Below are positions 25,028-37,520 of a DNA stretch of 64,000 nucleotides, one piece after another. Made by a program: the position numbers and the translations under genes. The stretch lies in assembly GCA_013398295.1 (NCBI GenBank), contig VZSF01001513.1, positions 874,384-938,383 on the forward strand. Reading direction: 5' to 3'. Source of the stretch: Chionis minor (lineage: Eukaryota > Chordata > Aves > Charadriiformes > Chionididae). Positions within the stretch are counted from its first letter, which is position 1. Each line of letters begins with the position of its first letter. The notes below the pieces were generated by a model. The model worked only from the letters and a program-made list of their open reading frames with translations. It made no database searches and had not been told where the DNA came from.

Positions 25028-25133
25028 TGTCCCGGGCCTGCAGCTCAGATGGGAGCGGTGGCGGACGCAGGATTCCCATCACTTTTCCTAGGTCAACGCC
25101 TGAGGGCTCAGACCACCTGCACAGCACCTGCAG
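25028..25133 (+). other. Candidate 106-nt exon (unidentified)
   Basis: The lead-in GGATTTTTTTCAG (to 25027) and the donor CTGCAG followed by GTAAAT (25134) bracket a GC-rich stretch in AT-rich flanks. Two frames are open: one reads CPGPAAQMGAVADAGFPSL, the other SRACSSDGSGGGRRIPITF. Both can be joined in phase to the candidate at 34672. Not recognised. The contrast in base composition with the flanks is the main reason to list it. Confidence 0.25.
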
Positions 25134-26606
25134 GTAAATTATTCAAGGTAATTAGCCTGAAAATCTCCACCTGCTCTCAGCTTTCCCCCCACCCCCATTC
25201 ATATTTAATGCTGACCTGTCACGGAGGGACTGTGCTGAGCATTCTCCTTGAATGTGAGGGCCTCTTGTTTTCTCTGGAGATGTACTGGTGGATTTACTCA
25301 CGCTTCAGCTCTTCCCGCTTGCAAGATGGACAGGCGGCTTAGGAATACCACCAGCGACTACAAATGATGTATCTCAGGTAATACCAAAGTGTAGATATTT
25401 CTGAATAGGCCCTTGATTTCTACTGAGCTACCTTTGCTGTGTCCCACAGGACAACCCCTAATGTCAATCTGTTCCCATCTGTGACACCGTTCACACTCCC
25501 AGGACATGAATGCATTAAAATGGAGGCACAGGGAGCAAAGTACTGTGTGGCATGGGGCCACCAAAGATGGGGCGCTGCTGGCCCTGAGACCCTAGGGAGG
25601 TGCAGGAAAGCATGGTGGAGACATGTTATACAGGACAGCCCCTGCTGTCATGTGTTTGGGATGAAAGCAGGCTGGGTTTAGAGGCAGCGGAGGCTGCGTC
25701 TTGGAGGGACGGTGCTGCCTGTGGCTGGATGGACTCCTGCTCTGCAGCGCGCTGCCGGAGCAGCAGAGTGAGATGGCAGCAGGGTGTCCTACTTCACCAG
25801 CCAGGCAAAGGGACTTGCCTGATCCCACTCTGGCAGGGGACTGGTGACAAGCTAGGACTAGGATGAGCTCCAGTCTTGCTGTGCCAGAGAATTGTACTGA
25901 TGTCCTGCGCAGCGCTGAGCTGCTGCTCCTGCCTACGAGTTGTATGGGAGCATGGGGGGGAAAAAGGGGGCAGTGGTGGAGGAGGCTCCTTCAGGACAGG
26001 TCCTGCCAGTAGCTGCAGAGGCTGGACAAGCCTATGGGCAGGGGTAGTAGCACGTCTGGAGACTAAACAATGCAGGAAGCTGTGCTCAGCATTGGGAGAG
26101 GCAGAGGCACCAAGTCTTGACGTGTCCTGCTTGCTCAGGTGCTCCCTCTGTCCCATAGGTTTGATCCATCTCTGCTGCAGGAGTGACAAACTGTCTCAGA
26201 GGGTTGCACATAGCAAGCGATGCCTGGCAGGGCTGCTGAGCTCCCGTAAAATGCAAGATAAGGGGGCTCCCCATGACCTCCTGATCCAACCATGAGGACA
26301 TGGCACCCTCACGAGACCTGGCTTGGGCAATGCTTGTCCTGTGTCAGCCCACGTGATGGGGATTGCCCCTTGTCATGAGACAGGGGTGAGGGTCCATATT
26401 ATTATGTCCTGGGTCTTATTATTTTGGAGGTGGTGCCCACAACAGTCCTCATGGTGCAGGTTGGTAGCTGCTGGGGAAGAGCTGCTTCCCTGAGCTGCAT
26501 GGGATGCACCCAGACAGTGTCCTCTGACACAGTCTGCGTGGAGGTGCTTGCTCAGGATGTCAGGGGTCTTCACGCAGAGGAGTCCGGAACTCCTCCGGTG
26601 TATCAT
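25134..26606. other. Unique sequence, GC-rich with few stops from about 25550
   Basis: Between about 25550 and 26300 both strands hold overlapping open frames of 70-140 codons. Most begin without a good ATG, encode Cys/Gly/Ser/Leu-rich peptides and show no domain, so composition is the likely cause. The block ends at the solo LTR that starts at 26607. It could be an exon of a noncoding transcript, but no signal proves it. Confidence 0.4.
26602..26606. repeat. Left target-site duplication ATCAT
   Basis: Five bases directly before the LTR, repeated exactly directly after it, marking the insertion site. Confidence 0.8.
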
Positions 26607-27209
26607 TGTTGTGGTTTAACCCCAGCCGGCAGCTAGAATCGGGCAGCTACTTGCTCACTCCCCCAGTTTGGGTAGGGTGGTGGTGGTGGGGAGAATCAGA
26701 AGAGTAAAAGTGGAAAAAAACCTTGTGTGTTGAGATAAAGAAGTTTAACAGATAGAGCAAAAGCTGTGCATGCAACCAAAGGAAAACAAGGAATTCATTC
26801 ACCGCTTCCCATTGGCATGTGTTCAGCCATCTCCAGGAAAGCAGGGCTCCATCATGCATAATGGTTACTTGGGAAGGCAAACGCCGTAACTCCAAATGTC
26901 CATGTCCCCTTCTTCCCCCAGCTTTATCTACTGAGCATGACATCATATGGCATGGAATATCCCTTCGGTCAGTTGGGGTCAGCTGTCCCAGCTGTATCTC
27001 CTCCCAACTTCTTGTGGTTCCCCCCCCCCCCCCCCCCCCCAGCCTACTCACTGGCGGGGTGGTATGAGGAGCAGAAAAGGCCTTGACTGCTTAGCAACAA
27101 TCAAAACCACCAGTGCACTATCACACCATTCCCATCCCAAATCCAAAGCATAGCATTACCCCAGCAGCTAGCAAAAAAAGTTAACTCCATCCCAGCTGAA
27201 ACCGCGACA
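26607..27209 (-). mobile_element. Solo LTR of an endogenous retrovirus (ERVL-like)
   Basis: The 603-bp unit starts TGTTGTGGTTTAACCCC and ends AAACCGCGACA, a short imperfect inverted terminal repeat with TG...CA ends. It is flanked by the perfect 5-bp direct repeat ATCAT (26602-26606 and 27210-27214), a target-site duplication; 5 bp is typical of ERVL. No internal viral genes are present, so it is a solo LTR left by recombination. Orientation is inferred: on minus there is a cAMP-response-like TGATGTCA (plus 26938-26945) followed by a decayed TATA-like GATAAA (plus 26923-26928). A run of 21 C lies at 27020-27040. Similar LTRs are familiar from many neoavian genomes. Confidence 0.88.
27020..27040 (+). 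repeat. Poly(C) run, 21 bases
   Basis: Uninterrupted C run inside the solo LTR, at a place where related LTRs have only a short C-rich stretch, as far as I recall. Likely replication slippage; length in the assembly may be unreliable. Confidence 0.9.
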
Positions 27210-27214
27210 ATCAT
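27210..27214. repeat. Right target-site duplication ATCAT
   Basis: Five bases directly after the LTR, identical to 26602-26606. Confidence 0.8.
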
Positions 27215-30200
27215 CTAGAAGTGGTTTGTGCATCAGTGTTTGGAAACACTGGATTTCCCAATTTTTCTGACTTTCAGCCTTGCATCTAGCAACCACACCA
27301 CACCTTTTGGAAGGGAGGGCATGCCAAGGCAGTTTCCTGTAAGCAAGCGGAGCGCCAGTGTTTTTCTACAGTGGCTTACCATATGATGCTTTTTCTTTTT
27401 TGCAAGAAAAAGAAATGTTTAGAAACAAGCCCAAGCCACAGATTTCAGATCAGGATCCAATTTTTTTTTTTTGAATACCCTAAAGTTGGGAAGTGCTTGC
27501 CCTAGAACAACAGTTGGACTGTGTTCAGCTTTCTAAAATAACCCTGCCCAAAATCCAGACTCCGGACCCCACCCTCCAGGCTCATGGCTCTTTCTTTAGC
27601 AAAAGTGGAAATAGTTGAATCTCATTTTGTCTGAAATTTTAACTTCACAACACATTCCATTTTTTAGTTTTGGTTTCTTAATAATTCCTGGCTGCTACAG
27701 AACTGGTCTTTTGACCTCTCTTGCCTTCTCAACCAGAAGTTTTCCACGCCTTGTCCTTCAGGGGTTAAGGAAAGGAGGCCTGAGAGAAACTGCCACTAAT
27801 TAACTGTGACAGCCGAAATCCTTGAAATTGCTATTGAACTTGGAACCTTGTGTGCTATTGTTCTTTGCTCCTCTGCTGGAGTCTTGCGTGATGGTGGTTT
27901 GGATGGAAACATTTTTGGGCAGGTCCTTGGAAAAACAATGGGAAAAAGCCCTTTTAAACAACCCTGTGAAAGCCAGCAATGGCAATACTGACCAGAACTT
28001 ACAGATTTAATTTCATGCATCTGGAATTGAAGGGGAGCTTCCCCCCAGGTTGATGGCAAAAGTCTACCTGTCTATCAGGGCTCAGGGTAGAAGGGACCAA
28101 ACTCTTTGCAGGCACAAGCACTAACCAATGGTGCAGTACATCTACCCAGGTGACAACTGTGGGTCAAAAATACAGTTTGGGTAAAACAGGTTGTTGTTTT
28201 CAGCCTACCAGTTGACTGCTGCTTATAATGATGAAAGCATCACTTATTACATGGTATCTTGAGATACTTTTCAAAGTACCAAAACTATCTTGAGAAATGA
28301 ACCCAACTGATCCACAAAAAGGCAGTAGAACTCAGGCCCAGTATTGAAATCTTCTGCTGGATGGCTATCTGTAACTGCTCTGAAGATAGCACAGACAGAC
28401 AAAGAGAAGAAAAAAGGAGTCAAAACTGTATTTTCTCTGGTTCTCAGCCACCAGCAAGCAATATTGGTTTTGGTTGTGTACATTTATTCCCTAACTGTAT
28501 ACAGTGGGGCAGCCTATAAAACTACTTTGGCATATTATTTCAGCTTTGCCAAGGCATACGGCTTGTGATCCCTCGACAGACACTCTCTTTGTGGAACAGT
28601 TTTGAGCAAAGAGGTCTTTTGGATTTAGCCCAGTGTTTTTCTTCCGGGAAATTATGGTTTTCTGGCCTTTCTAAATGAGAATGCTATATCCACGAGCATA
28701 CTTGTGTCACCCAGTCCTTCTTTTTTAAATGAAGATGATCACCAGATTCGAATGAACCCAAGCAGAAATGTAGGACAATGTCCGCAAGCTGTCCTCTAGC
28801 TTACATAGGATTAGTTGCTGTTACCACAGAGTAGTACCTTGGGAACCAGGCAGGATGTACCTGCTAAGAGTGTTTTATGCTGCTGAGAACAGTTCTGTTT
28901 GGGTAATCTCAGTGCTCCTGTTGAGACGCACAAAGTTTGCTATGCTCTAGAGAAGTTATCCCCAGATCTGCCTGCCTGCAGCACAGTGCTATACCCTCTT
29001 CCCTACCAAGCAGCATGCCACTCGCCAGCCTGAATGTGTGCCCAGTTATGGGACAGATAGAAATGACTTCCTTTCCTCATTATTAGCTCTTGTATCAGCT
29101 GCTGCAACAGGCACAGCTCAGCTTCGGAGAGCTCTGGAGTCTCGACTGACCCTGGATGAACCATGCAGTAAAATAATACTAAAAATAATACAGGAATGGG
29201 AATCCTGTAAATCACTGACTATTTCTGAAAGTAAATTGGATCTTTTAAAGTTTTTAAGATTCGTTTAATGCTGTCTTTATGGCCAGCTTGTATGCTACAA
29301 TGGTACGGCCCGGTCTTCAGCTGACACAAGTCCCAGAGGCTCCACTATAACTGTTGTTTCATTTTTGATTTACAGTCACCTTAGTGAGACAGTCCCTGTG
29401 CTATTTCTATTCAGATAAGGAACTCATGAAAGTTGTTATCAGAGCATATTACACTCAATTTTTTCTGACTTTAGATGCAGATAAGAAAGCAGGCTTTTGG
29501 AAGCCTCTCGAATTAGACTGACGCACTTTAATTTTAAAATAACTTCTGATTTGCTACTTTGATTGCTCTTGTAAATTTACCAGGCCCTTAAAGTTATTTC
29601 AGCATGTCTAAATGGCTGATGTTGTTTGTTTGCTTTGTGATTAAAACTCATAGGAGCAGACCACAAACTCATGCCGTGTTTCTGTACAGCAGAGTAATTA
29701 CAGAACAGGCTTTGAAAATATATTTGCAATGCAGTTTCTCAATCAATTTTTACCATGGGATATGCCTACATTTTGCATGTATACTTACTTTCTCTGTGTT
29801 CAGAGCGCTGATGGGGTTTGTTCATCCTGTAAAGCCTGGCAAGAATACTTGTCAAACCATCACGTCTGGTCTTAGAGACTAAGAAATAATTTATTGTCTT
29901 GCCATTTGTTAAGTCATTCTTAGCTTGATATTCATGCCACGTACTTGGTATGGACATATTTGTAACTGGAAAATTCAAATTTTCAAGAAACACTTAACAA
30001 AAGCATCTCTGACAATTCAAGCAGGACAGCGTAGAGCTCTGATGGTGACCGTGTGTCTGTCCACGAGGGGAACAGCAGAGAGGGCGAGGGAGCAAATGGA
30101 AAAGGTAGGAAGGGACCTGAGCTGCAGCCGGAGGTGTGCTTAGAGCCAGCCATGAGAAAATGACACAGAAAGGGAGAAGGAATATGGGTGAGCAGTTGTT

Positions 30201-30959
30201 TGCAACAGGGTCAGGTGTTGCCCCGCATGTTATTTGATTCCTGCTCTGCTCAGAGAAACTAGGTTGGGTTAATAAAGAGGATTTGAGTTCATAAAGAGGT
30301 TTTGATTATGGAGCTAAGAAAAAAAAAGTGAATTTCTTCTCTTAATGGAAACAACTAGTGAGATCCCAAATACTATTGAACTGCTGCAAGATGACAGTGC
30401 GAGGGCCAGCTATAGGACTTGAGCAGCACAGAACAATAGCGTGATTTCTATAGCACGCCATGACTCCACCCCTGTTCTCCTGGACATTTTTTGTAAGGGC
30501 AGAATGGCTGAGGGGAAGCTGAGGAAAAACAGGTGCTTCCCTCTTCATACAGCTCCTGCTTGGTGCATGGGAAAGCACAAAACCGAACGGAAAGGCCAGC
30601 TGCCTGGAGCCGCCAGCCCTGCCGAGCCAGCGGAGCCTGCGGAGGTTGTCCGTGTCCCCTCACGTGTGACGTAGGTGGGCAGGATGACCCAGGGCACACA
30701 TCCTACCACTGAACTGGTCAGGGTTACAAACCCTTGTACGGACCGGACAGCAAGCTGTCCAAACCCACGGAAAAGGAGCATCAGCCTTTGGTCCATGGTT
30801 GTTGATAATGGCTAGAAATGTTCATTTGAGAAAATGAGGTAAGTGTAATGTTACTGTACGGTGGAAAGCTTCCAGGGCTGATCCTGCCTCATTCCCCCAC
30901 CGCTCTCAGGCCTGAGACCAGACCTTAGTGGCAAGCTTTACCCTGCAGCAAATACTTAC
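27215..30959. other. Unique sequence, no recognised gene
   Basis: No repeat family or exon recognised. Overlapping short frames at 27800-28060 and 30340-30800 have no family features. A T-run lies at about 27462-27472. Confidence 0.4.
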
Positions 30960-30975
30960 TGTGACGTTGGAGTCC
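30960..30975 (-). other. Microexon-like unit, 16 nt
   Basis: On the minus strand a run of 14 T (plus 30987-31000), then CTTCACTTTAG, then the 16 bases GGACTCCAACGTCACA, then the perfect donor GTAAGTATT. This is textbook microexon architecture, but no partner exons are known and 16 nt would shift frame. The run of T could mimic a polypyrimidine tract by chance. Confidence 0.2.
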
Positions 30976-31000
30976 CTAAAGTGAAGAAAAAAAAAAAAAA

Positions 31001-34000
31001 GGGGTTTATGATGGAAATGCTGATGCAGTATTGAGGGCAACGGTGCTCGTGAGCTGCACAGCTATAACAACAACCCCCAAACCAGTAAATAGGAAAAAGG
31101 CCTTCTCTGTCCAGATGGTGAGGCAGGCAACGTAGCCCTACTGTACGCAACACCAGAGACTTTCCAAATCCTGCTCCAAATCTTTTAATCCCTTCAGTCC
31201 CTAACGGTTCAAAATTACATCATCATTTCCTCCATTTCAGACAGAGCTTTACCCCTTCTGCTTCCTAGCTGCAGTGCAGCCTAATAGGGCTCATACTTCT
31301 TAATCTCAAATGGAAAAATGTATGTCAAGTCAAAACAAAGCACAGCTTCTAGATCTCCACAGGGGGCATGGGGGGGGGTGTCTCATAAATCTGTATATGA
31401 TTAAAAGCAGCTGCAGATTGGCATGGAGATTCTGAGCTTGTCAGTCCTTTGTGTGATGTACAGCTATTGCAGCAAGCCAGCAGTGGCAAGCTGAAGACAA
31501 TGGATTTCCTGCACTTCCTAGTCTTATTGCTGAGGACCAGGAAATAGATGCCTAATCAGGCTTGAATCTGTAAAGGCCCTAGCCCAAACCTCAGCACAAG
31601 TGCTGCTAGTTTTCAGCCTGGCCATTTATTTTAAAAACTTTCAATCTCTTGTTTCACTAGCCGTGAATGTGGAGAAGTACAATGAATTCCTTTCTGGTAA
31701 CCTGAGAATATCAGCTAATGGAAAAAACAAAAAGTGCTCTGCAACTATATTAAATTTTCAGGGTTTTTTCACTCCCGCCCCCAACTGGCTGATGTTAACA
31801 TTTTTCTAATGTCCTTGAGATTACGGCAAACAGCTTGCAGGGGAAAAAAAACCCAAACCCAAACTCCCCGAACAGCTTGAAACATATCCTCAGCTGGCAT
31901 AAACTGATGCAGCTCTCCTTTTTATACCAGGAAGCCAGGGTACCGCTGCTTTTATTTTCAGCTTTGCAACACAGTTACCGTCATAAAAGTAAGATATTGA
32001 GGCAAGTTTTGCTCCAAGTGACATCATAAGTTAGTGGGGAGCAAGAAATGTGTTGGCAGAGCTGAACGGGGTGCTGTGCACACAGTCCATTTGGCACCAG
32101 CAGCTAGACTCCAGGATCCATGGAGATGCATCCAAGGATGCAGTCTTGCATTTTGTCTCCTGCTTTTATGAATATCTAACTGATCTGTGTACTTAGAAAC
32201 AGAGGAAGGACAAATAATGGTGAAAACATATATCTGTAGCGTGGTGACCACTGATGATCTAGTATGTTTCACTATAAAAGTTGAGTGATTTAAGAATTAT
32301 CTCACTGTCTGTGAAGCCCTATCCATGCAATTGCTTGGCACGCTGGCAAGCAGCTCCCCACGAATGTTAGAAGCAAGTAACAGTACACAAGCAAAGGAAA
32401 AAGATCTAGCTGGTGAAAATTATTATGTTAGACCTCCAGGGTCAGCTCCACTCTTGCATTCAGGTCTTAAAGTTTTGGCTTAGACATTAGCAGTTCAGAT
32501 GTTTTCAGTCCCCCATGGACATTTGAGCAGCTGAAAATTAGGGTAAAACACAAGTTGTCCCTAATGAGCAGTGAATGCCATGGCTGAAAGCTGTCTCAGG
32601 ACATCATCTTTCACCCCTGATGGAGAAATCTTCCAGCTGGGCAAATTTGACTGACTCTTGGCAACTCGGAGCCTTCACTGCAGCATAAAAAAAGAGAACG
32701 TCTGGCTTACACCCATCTTTAGTTTCCATGCTTTTGGGAAAGTCACGGTACTAGCTCACTCTCATCTATACTCTCTGCAGGATAATTCCATATCAAAACT
32801 ATCTAATAGAGGAACTATTGGCTTTGGCTTTTATCAACATGGTATTAATATTTAAAAGATGGATCGACATTGGTAAGATTTTCTCCTCCATTTCATAAGC
32901 AGTAAAGCTTAGGTTGACATTACAATACTTTAAAGTACATGGAGAATGCCATGAAGCAAAGTTACTAACTTTTTTTCTGTGGCAGCTCATCAGGAAATAT
33001 ATGCACCTGCAAATGGGATGTACAAAGCAAAGAGTTTATCAAGCTGGAAGTTGCATAGACTGGTCAATAGGAGAACCTGAGATGAAGTTGAAGCAGAAAT
33101 TTCTCCTCTAATTTGATAACTAGGCCCCTAAACCTGGTTTCAGAGAAGCACCTTCCTCTGTCTACCATTCCCAGTTCAGATTGTGTTCCTTTGGTGGTGC
33201 TGGTCATGTCTAACACCATCTGGAAGGAGGAGGCAGCACCTAATTTGAGGCATGAATTTTGGTGTATGGGGAACTTTGCTGGTGGGCACTAGGGATTCCA
33301 GGCACTTGCAGGGTGCAAAGTTTATGAACAGGAGTTTGTGGATCTCAAGTTTGGATTTCGATGCAGCTGCCAATTCTCTCAAAGGTCTTGGTAAATATTC
33401 ATATTTTATCTGAAAAGAGATATTTGGAGAACTGCAAGTCTAGGGCTTAAAAGGTGAAGAGATCCCAAGTTACTAGGGACATACTGATGTCCATAAAGGC
33501 TAAAACAAAAAGCCCTGTTGAAGTCAGAAGAACTCTAATGTGCTCCAGAAGACCTTTTGGAAAAGCTGAGTCCAGATGCCAGCATTTGCTAACTGGAAGA
33601 CCTCACAGTTTGTGGTTTTGGGGCTGAAAATTACTGAATGGCATTTTGAAGCAATCTTTTCAGAGGTGAATTTTTCAAAGACAAAACAAAGGTAAAGAAC
33701 CTGAAACCCACTGTTGTGTAAACTGGGTAGTAATTGCTTTTTGGGTCTTCTCCCTGTGTTTTAACAAAGTTGCAAAACATATTCCAAATGGCTGTAGTAT
33801 AAAAAACTTTGCCTGGCCCCAGATACCAGGCTTGGCAGCAACTTGTTTCAGAACTTTGAAAGTGAGGAAGAAGGTATTGAAAAATAGAGCCAGAGAAGAT
33901 AGAGATTGATGTTTTTGTAGCACAGACATCGTTGTAGCACTTATCAGGATTTCCTGCTTTTAATTTATTTTTGCATTATTCACCTGGGAAGAAAAAAAAT

Positions 34001-34671
34001 CCTTAACTTCATACACTTCACTGGAACATGCTGGTCTCCAAGAGATGTGTTAGCTATTTTCACGTGTGAATGGCTACTACGTGGCACCTATTATAAATTC
34101 ACAGTGCATTGGGTCAAATTCATTTGTGTTACAACCTTCCAAAATCACAGGATTTCTAGTCGGGATGCATTTGGCCCACTGTATTTTGCCTGTTTTGGCT
34201 CCAACACATTACAAGATTGTTAGTTCCATGTCCCCTGAAGGACTGTATCCTTCCTCGGGCACAAAGCCCACCCAGGTCTCTGTGTACCACTAAACTGAAC
34301 TACAAAGAATAGGTGCAAACCCTGCACAGGAACTTCACTAACCACGTCAATACCTTTTTGAGTTGGCCTTTGGAAGAATGTATTTAGTGATGGGCTGAGT
34401 GTGCCCTGCCCAGTAGTGAAAGCTCTGAGGATTGAGACCTTCACCCAGTTACCCTTAATTTTGGGAAAAGAATTTTTCAAAAACGATAAAATCCTGCCAA
34501 TCCCTTCACCACATTGGCCATGACAAAAGTGCCCATTCAGCTGGTGTAGTTACACCACCTGCACTGTTCTGCTGTCTGCGAAATGTCCTGTGTGACTGCA
34601 CCTCCATCTTGCCCAGTGTTCAGCTCCTGTTGGGAATTCTCCTAACTAAACTTCTCCCTTCCCATTCCCAG
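31001..34671. other. Unique sequence, no recognised gene
   Basis: No recognised repeat, RNA gene or exon. A short run of G at about 31371-31379. Frames are short and without family features. Confidence 0.4.
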
Positions 34672-34764
34672 GTGCCACACATTCCTTGTTCCTGAGCTGC
34701 ATAGACTCCGACAGTGCCCTCCCCATGGCAGCCAACAGTGCCACTTACGAACAGATGGACAGAG
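34672..34764 (+). other. Candidate 93-nt exon (unidentified)
   Basis: The acceptor CTTCTCCCTTCCCATTCCCAG (to 34671) is strong and AGAG followed by GTGAGG at 34765 is a good donor. Length is a multiple of three. The best frame reads ATHSLFLSCIDSDSALPMAA then NSATYEQMDR, with a phase 1 end. It is phase-compatible with the terminal-exon candidate at 57332 and with 25028-25133. I do not recognise the protein; a noncoding exon or chance remain possible. Confidence 0.28.
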
Positions 34765-36789
34765 GTGAGGAACTCAGTGGGAACTTTGGCTAATGTAATG
34801 TGGATGCCACGTAGCAGATTCCAACGTGAGTCTGAACATCACCACAGAGGTCTTGCTGCAGCACAACGCTACAGGTGCCTGGAATATTTTCTCCCCCTTT
34901 CTTGCCAAGGGGGAGAAAAGGAGCACAAGGTGGGGCCAGGGGTGCGTGTCTTATATCTCCCTCAGTCATTCAAGTCTGAAATGACTGCATGGAATACGTA
35001 GGAAAGGAGGAGGAACAGAGAGCATTTGATGTCCTGTTTTGCTGCTGTTTGATGGAACAGAAATTGAACCTGCTGTGATTGGGGCTCTAGGCTGAGGTGT
35101 ACAAAGTCTTAAGTCTCCAGGCATAGTTGTCCTACAGTCTGGAGGAAATCCTCTCATTTCTCATCTGCAGGAAGGGACCTGTCTTTATCTGTCTTACCCT
35201 GGTAGACTCAAAGGTGCTTTGTCAAGGCTGTGGTTCGGAAAGTGCTAAGCAAGTTTGGCCAAGGCCCATAGGTGCTCCTGTAATACGAGGCAGGAAGAGC
35301 AGCAAAATTTAGTGAGATTCTCCCTCAAGAGGGAGGGAGAGCCTTTCTAGAGCTGAATACTGCCATAGTCTGTATTAACTGCAAAACTAGACTGAAGTTC
35401 AAGCGAAATATGGTTTCTTTTGCCATTATCTTTACTAAAGGTAAAAATCCGGTAACTCCTGATAAATGTAAAAAGTAAATCCAGATGACTTAAGATTCAT
35501 AAGAAAATTTGTCTCCCATCGGAGTAGCCTGTGCAATTTCTGGTGTAAGAAACAGGCCATAACCCCTCCATAGCCAATATAATTAATCAAATAACAAAAT
35601 TATGCTAAGCCAGTGCTGATGATCATTTCAAAGGATAAGTATAGTTATTCTGGCCTGCAAATAAAAAACAAAAGTAGTTGAAAGTTAGAACATGGAGCAA
35701 ATGGACGATTCTGAATCCTCCCTCTATTGTTAAACTGTACAAATCTATTGCTTTTCTAATAAATAATCCCAGCACAGAGCATTTTCTTGCCAAAATTTTC
35801 AGCAGTGGAAGCCAAGCCAGAAGGTTCTGAAACCAACATATTGGCATGGGTGTTTTTTTTCTCCTTCTTCTAATATACCATGGAATCTAGTTAAATATTT
35901 TTCCACTCCTTACTTCTCTCTGCGTCTTCTGGAGAAAATGTGAGTCCTATTTCCTCATAAAAATATCTTAGCATTTGACAGGTTGGGTGTCTTTGATCCT
36001 GAAATGTTTTTGGATGATTTTTCTCCCCCACTTTGACTTTGTAATATAACGCTCCATAAAAAGTATATGCATATATGCAATTTTAAAAGGGGATCCTTAT
36101 TTGAAATTAAACTTTTACACCAATTAACCTCCTCCCAGTGCGCTATAAAGTGCAGTAAAAACAGTGCTCTTACAGAGACCCTTGCAATTCTCAGATTGAT
36201 GCCTCCCTGGATGTGGAACCCAGAACATCTGCTTTAAATTAGCTCTGATGGAAGGTCTACTTGTAAATGCATGACTTAATCAGCCTTACTAAAGTAAATG
36301 GCACATACTGTAGCAGAGGGTGCTTCAGAGTCAGACTCAAACCTGTCTCTCTTTTGAAGCAGCGAGGGGAAAAAAAGGGGGGACACAGAGGGGGCAAACT
36401 TTAAACCAAAGGTGATTTCTTTTTTTTTTTTCTTTTATGAGCTGACATTAGCAGACGTGTGGCTGTACCATAGCCAGTCTAACTCCCCAGCAACGTGTGC
36501 AGCTGCACAGGGTAAGCCCGCTTTGCTCCTCCCCAAGCTCATATACCCATGTTTGCAGGCCCTGTTTAGACGAAGACTGCAGTGCATTCCTGGAGGCGTG
36601 CTAGGTAGTCTTCTTGTTTGCCTACAGGCTCTTGCCCAGCCTCTCTCACAGTGCCCAGTTTGTCCTGAGAATAGCGTTAGCAGCAGCTCATCTGGAGGAC
36701 TTTGCACAAAGACGAGTGTCTCTGCGTTGCTTGGACCCTGCTAACCTTTCCTGAGAAAAAGGAGCCACAGGCTTCTGTTGGTTTTTAAC
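34765..36789. other. Unique sequence, no recognised gene
   Basis: AT-leaning DNA with short frames. The stretch 36412-36744 is open on both strands for 90-110 codons next to a T-run at 36419-36431, without any domain. Nothing else recognised. Confidence 0.4.
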
Positions 36790-37520
36790 AGTGGGGATTG
36801 TGAAGGGTGAAGAATTGCAGAAGGTCCTATGAGGCTGAGTGACTGGGCAATAAAATGACGGATGAAATTCAGCATGTAAAAACATAAAGCGATGCATGTA
36901 GGGGGAAAAACAATCCTAGATTCATTATAAAATGGTGGGCTCTGAGCTATTACCGCAAAGAAGTGAACCTTGAATGAACACACCAGCTCAGGGCTCAGAA
37001 GCCGCTGGAAAAAAAAGGGAAATCCTTTGTTAGGCATGATTAGGAAAGGAATAGAAAGCAAACCAAAAATCACTTCATCACTCTCTACAGCATGGTCCAT
37101 CCACACCTCAAATAATGTGTGGTGTTTTGTCCTCTCATCTGAAAAAAAGCGTACAGTAAACTGGAAAATGTTCAAAAAGAGGCAACAAGGATGATCAAAG
37201 GTTTGGAATGACTTCTATATGAGAAATGATTGAATCTGCAAAAGAGATAGATTGGGGCTGGGGGTAGGACAGATGTATACAGCACCACAAACAGTAAGGA
37301 GAGGTTGAGCACAGATCGACTGTCCACTGTCTTTTCCAATACAAGAACTGTTGGGCATGACATGGAGCTAGTAAGAGCCAGGTTAAAACCAACACGAAGT
37401 GTTTCTTCACATGGTGGTAATAGAGCTGTGGAAATCCCTACCAGAGGATGTTATGGATGCAAGAAATTTAGTGGTTTCAAGGGGAAAATGGATGAGAACT
37501 CAGAAGAGATTAACAGATTA
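36790..37520 (+). mobile_element. Ancient CR1/L3-like LINE relic
   Basis: Heavily decayed but recognisable 3' part of an old amniote CR1-type ORF2: GAGTGACTGGGCAATAAAAT, GATGAAATTCAGCATG, AGAGGCAACAAGGATGATCA (the Q-R-R-A-T-K-M-I block), AGTGTTTCTTCACATGGT and CCAGAGGATGTTATGGATGC occur in the family order. All frames are broken. It is much older than the avian CR1 copies elsewhere in the window. Confidence 0.75.

Noticed and set aside
26607..27209. Full-length endogenous retrovirus
   Set aside because: Only one LTR is present and no gag, pol or env similarity flanks it within the window.
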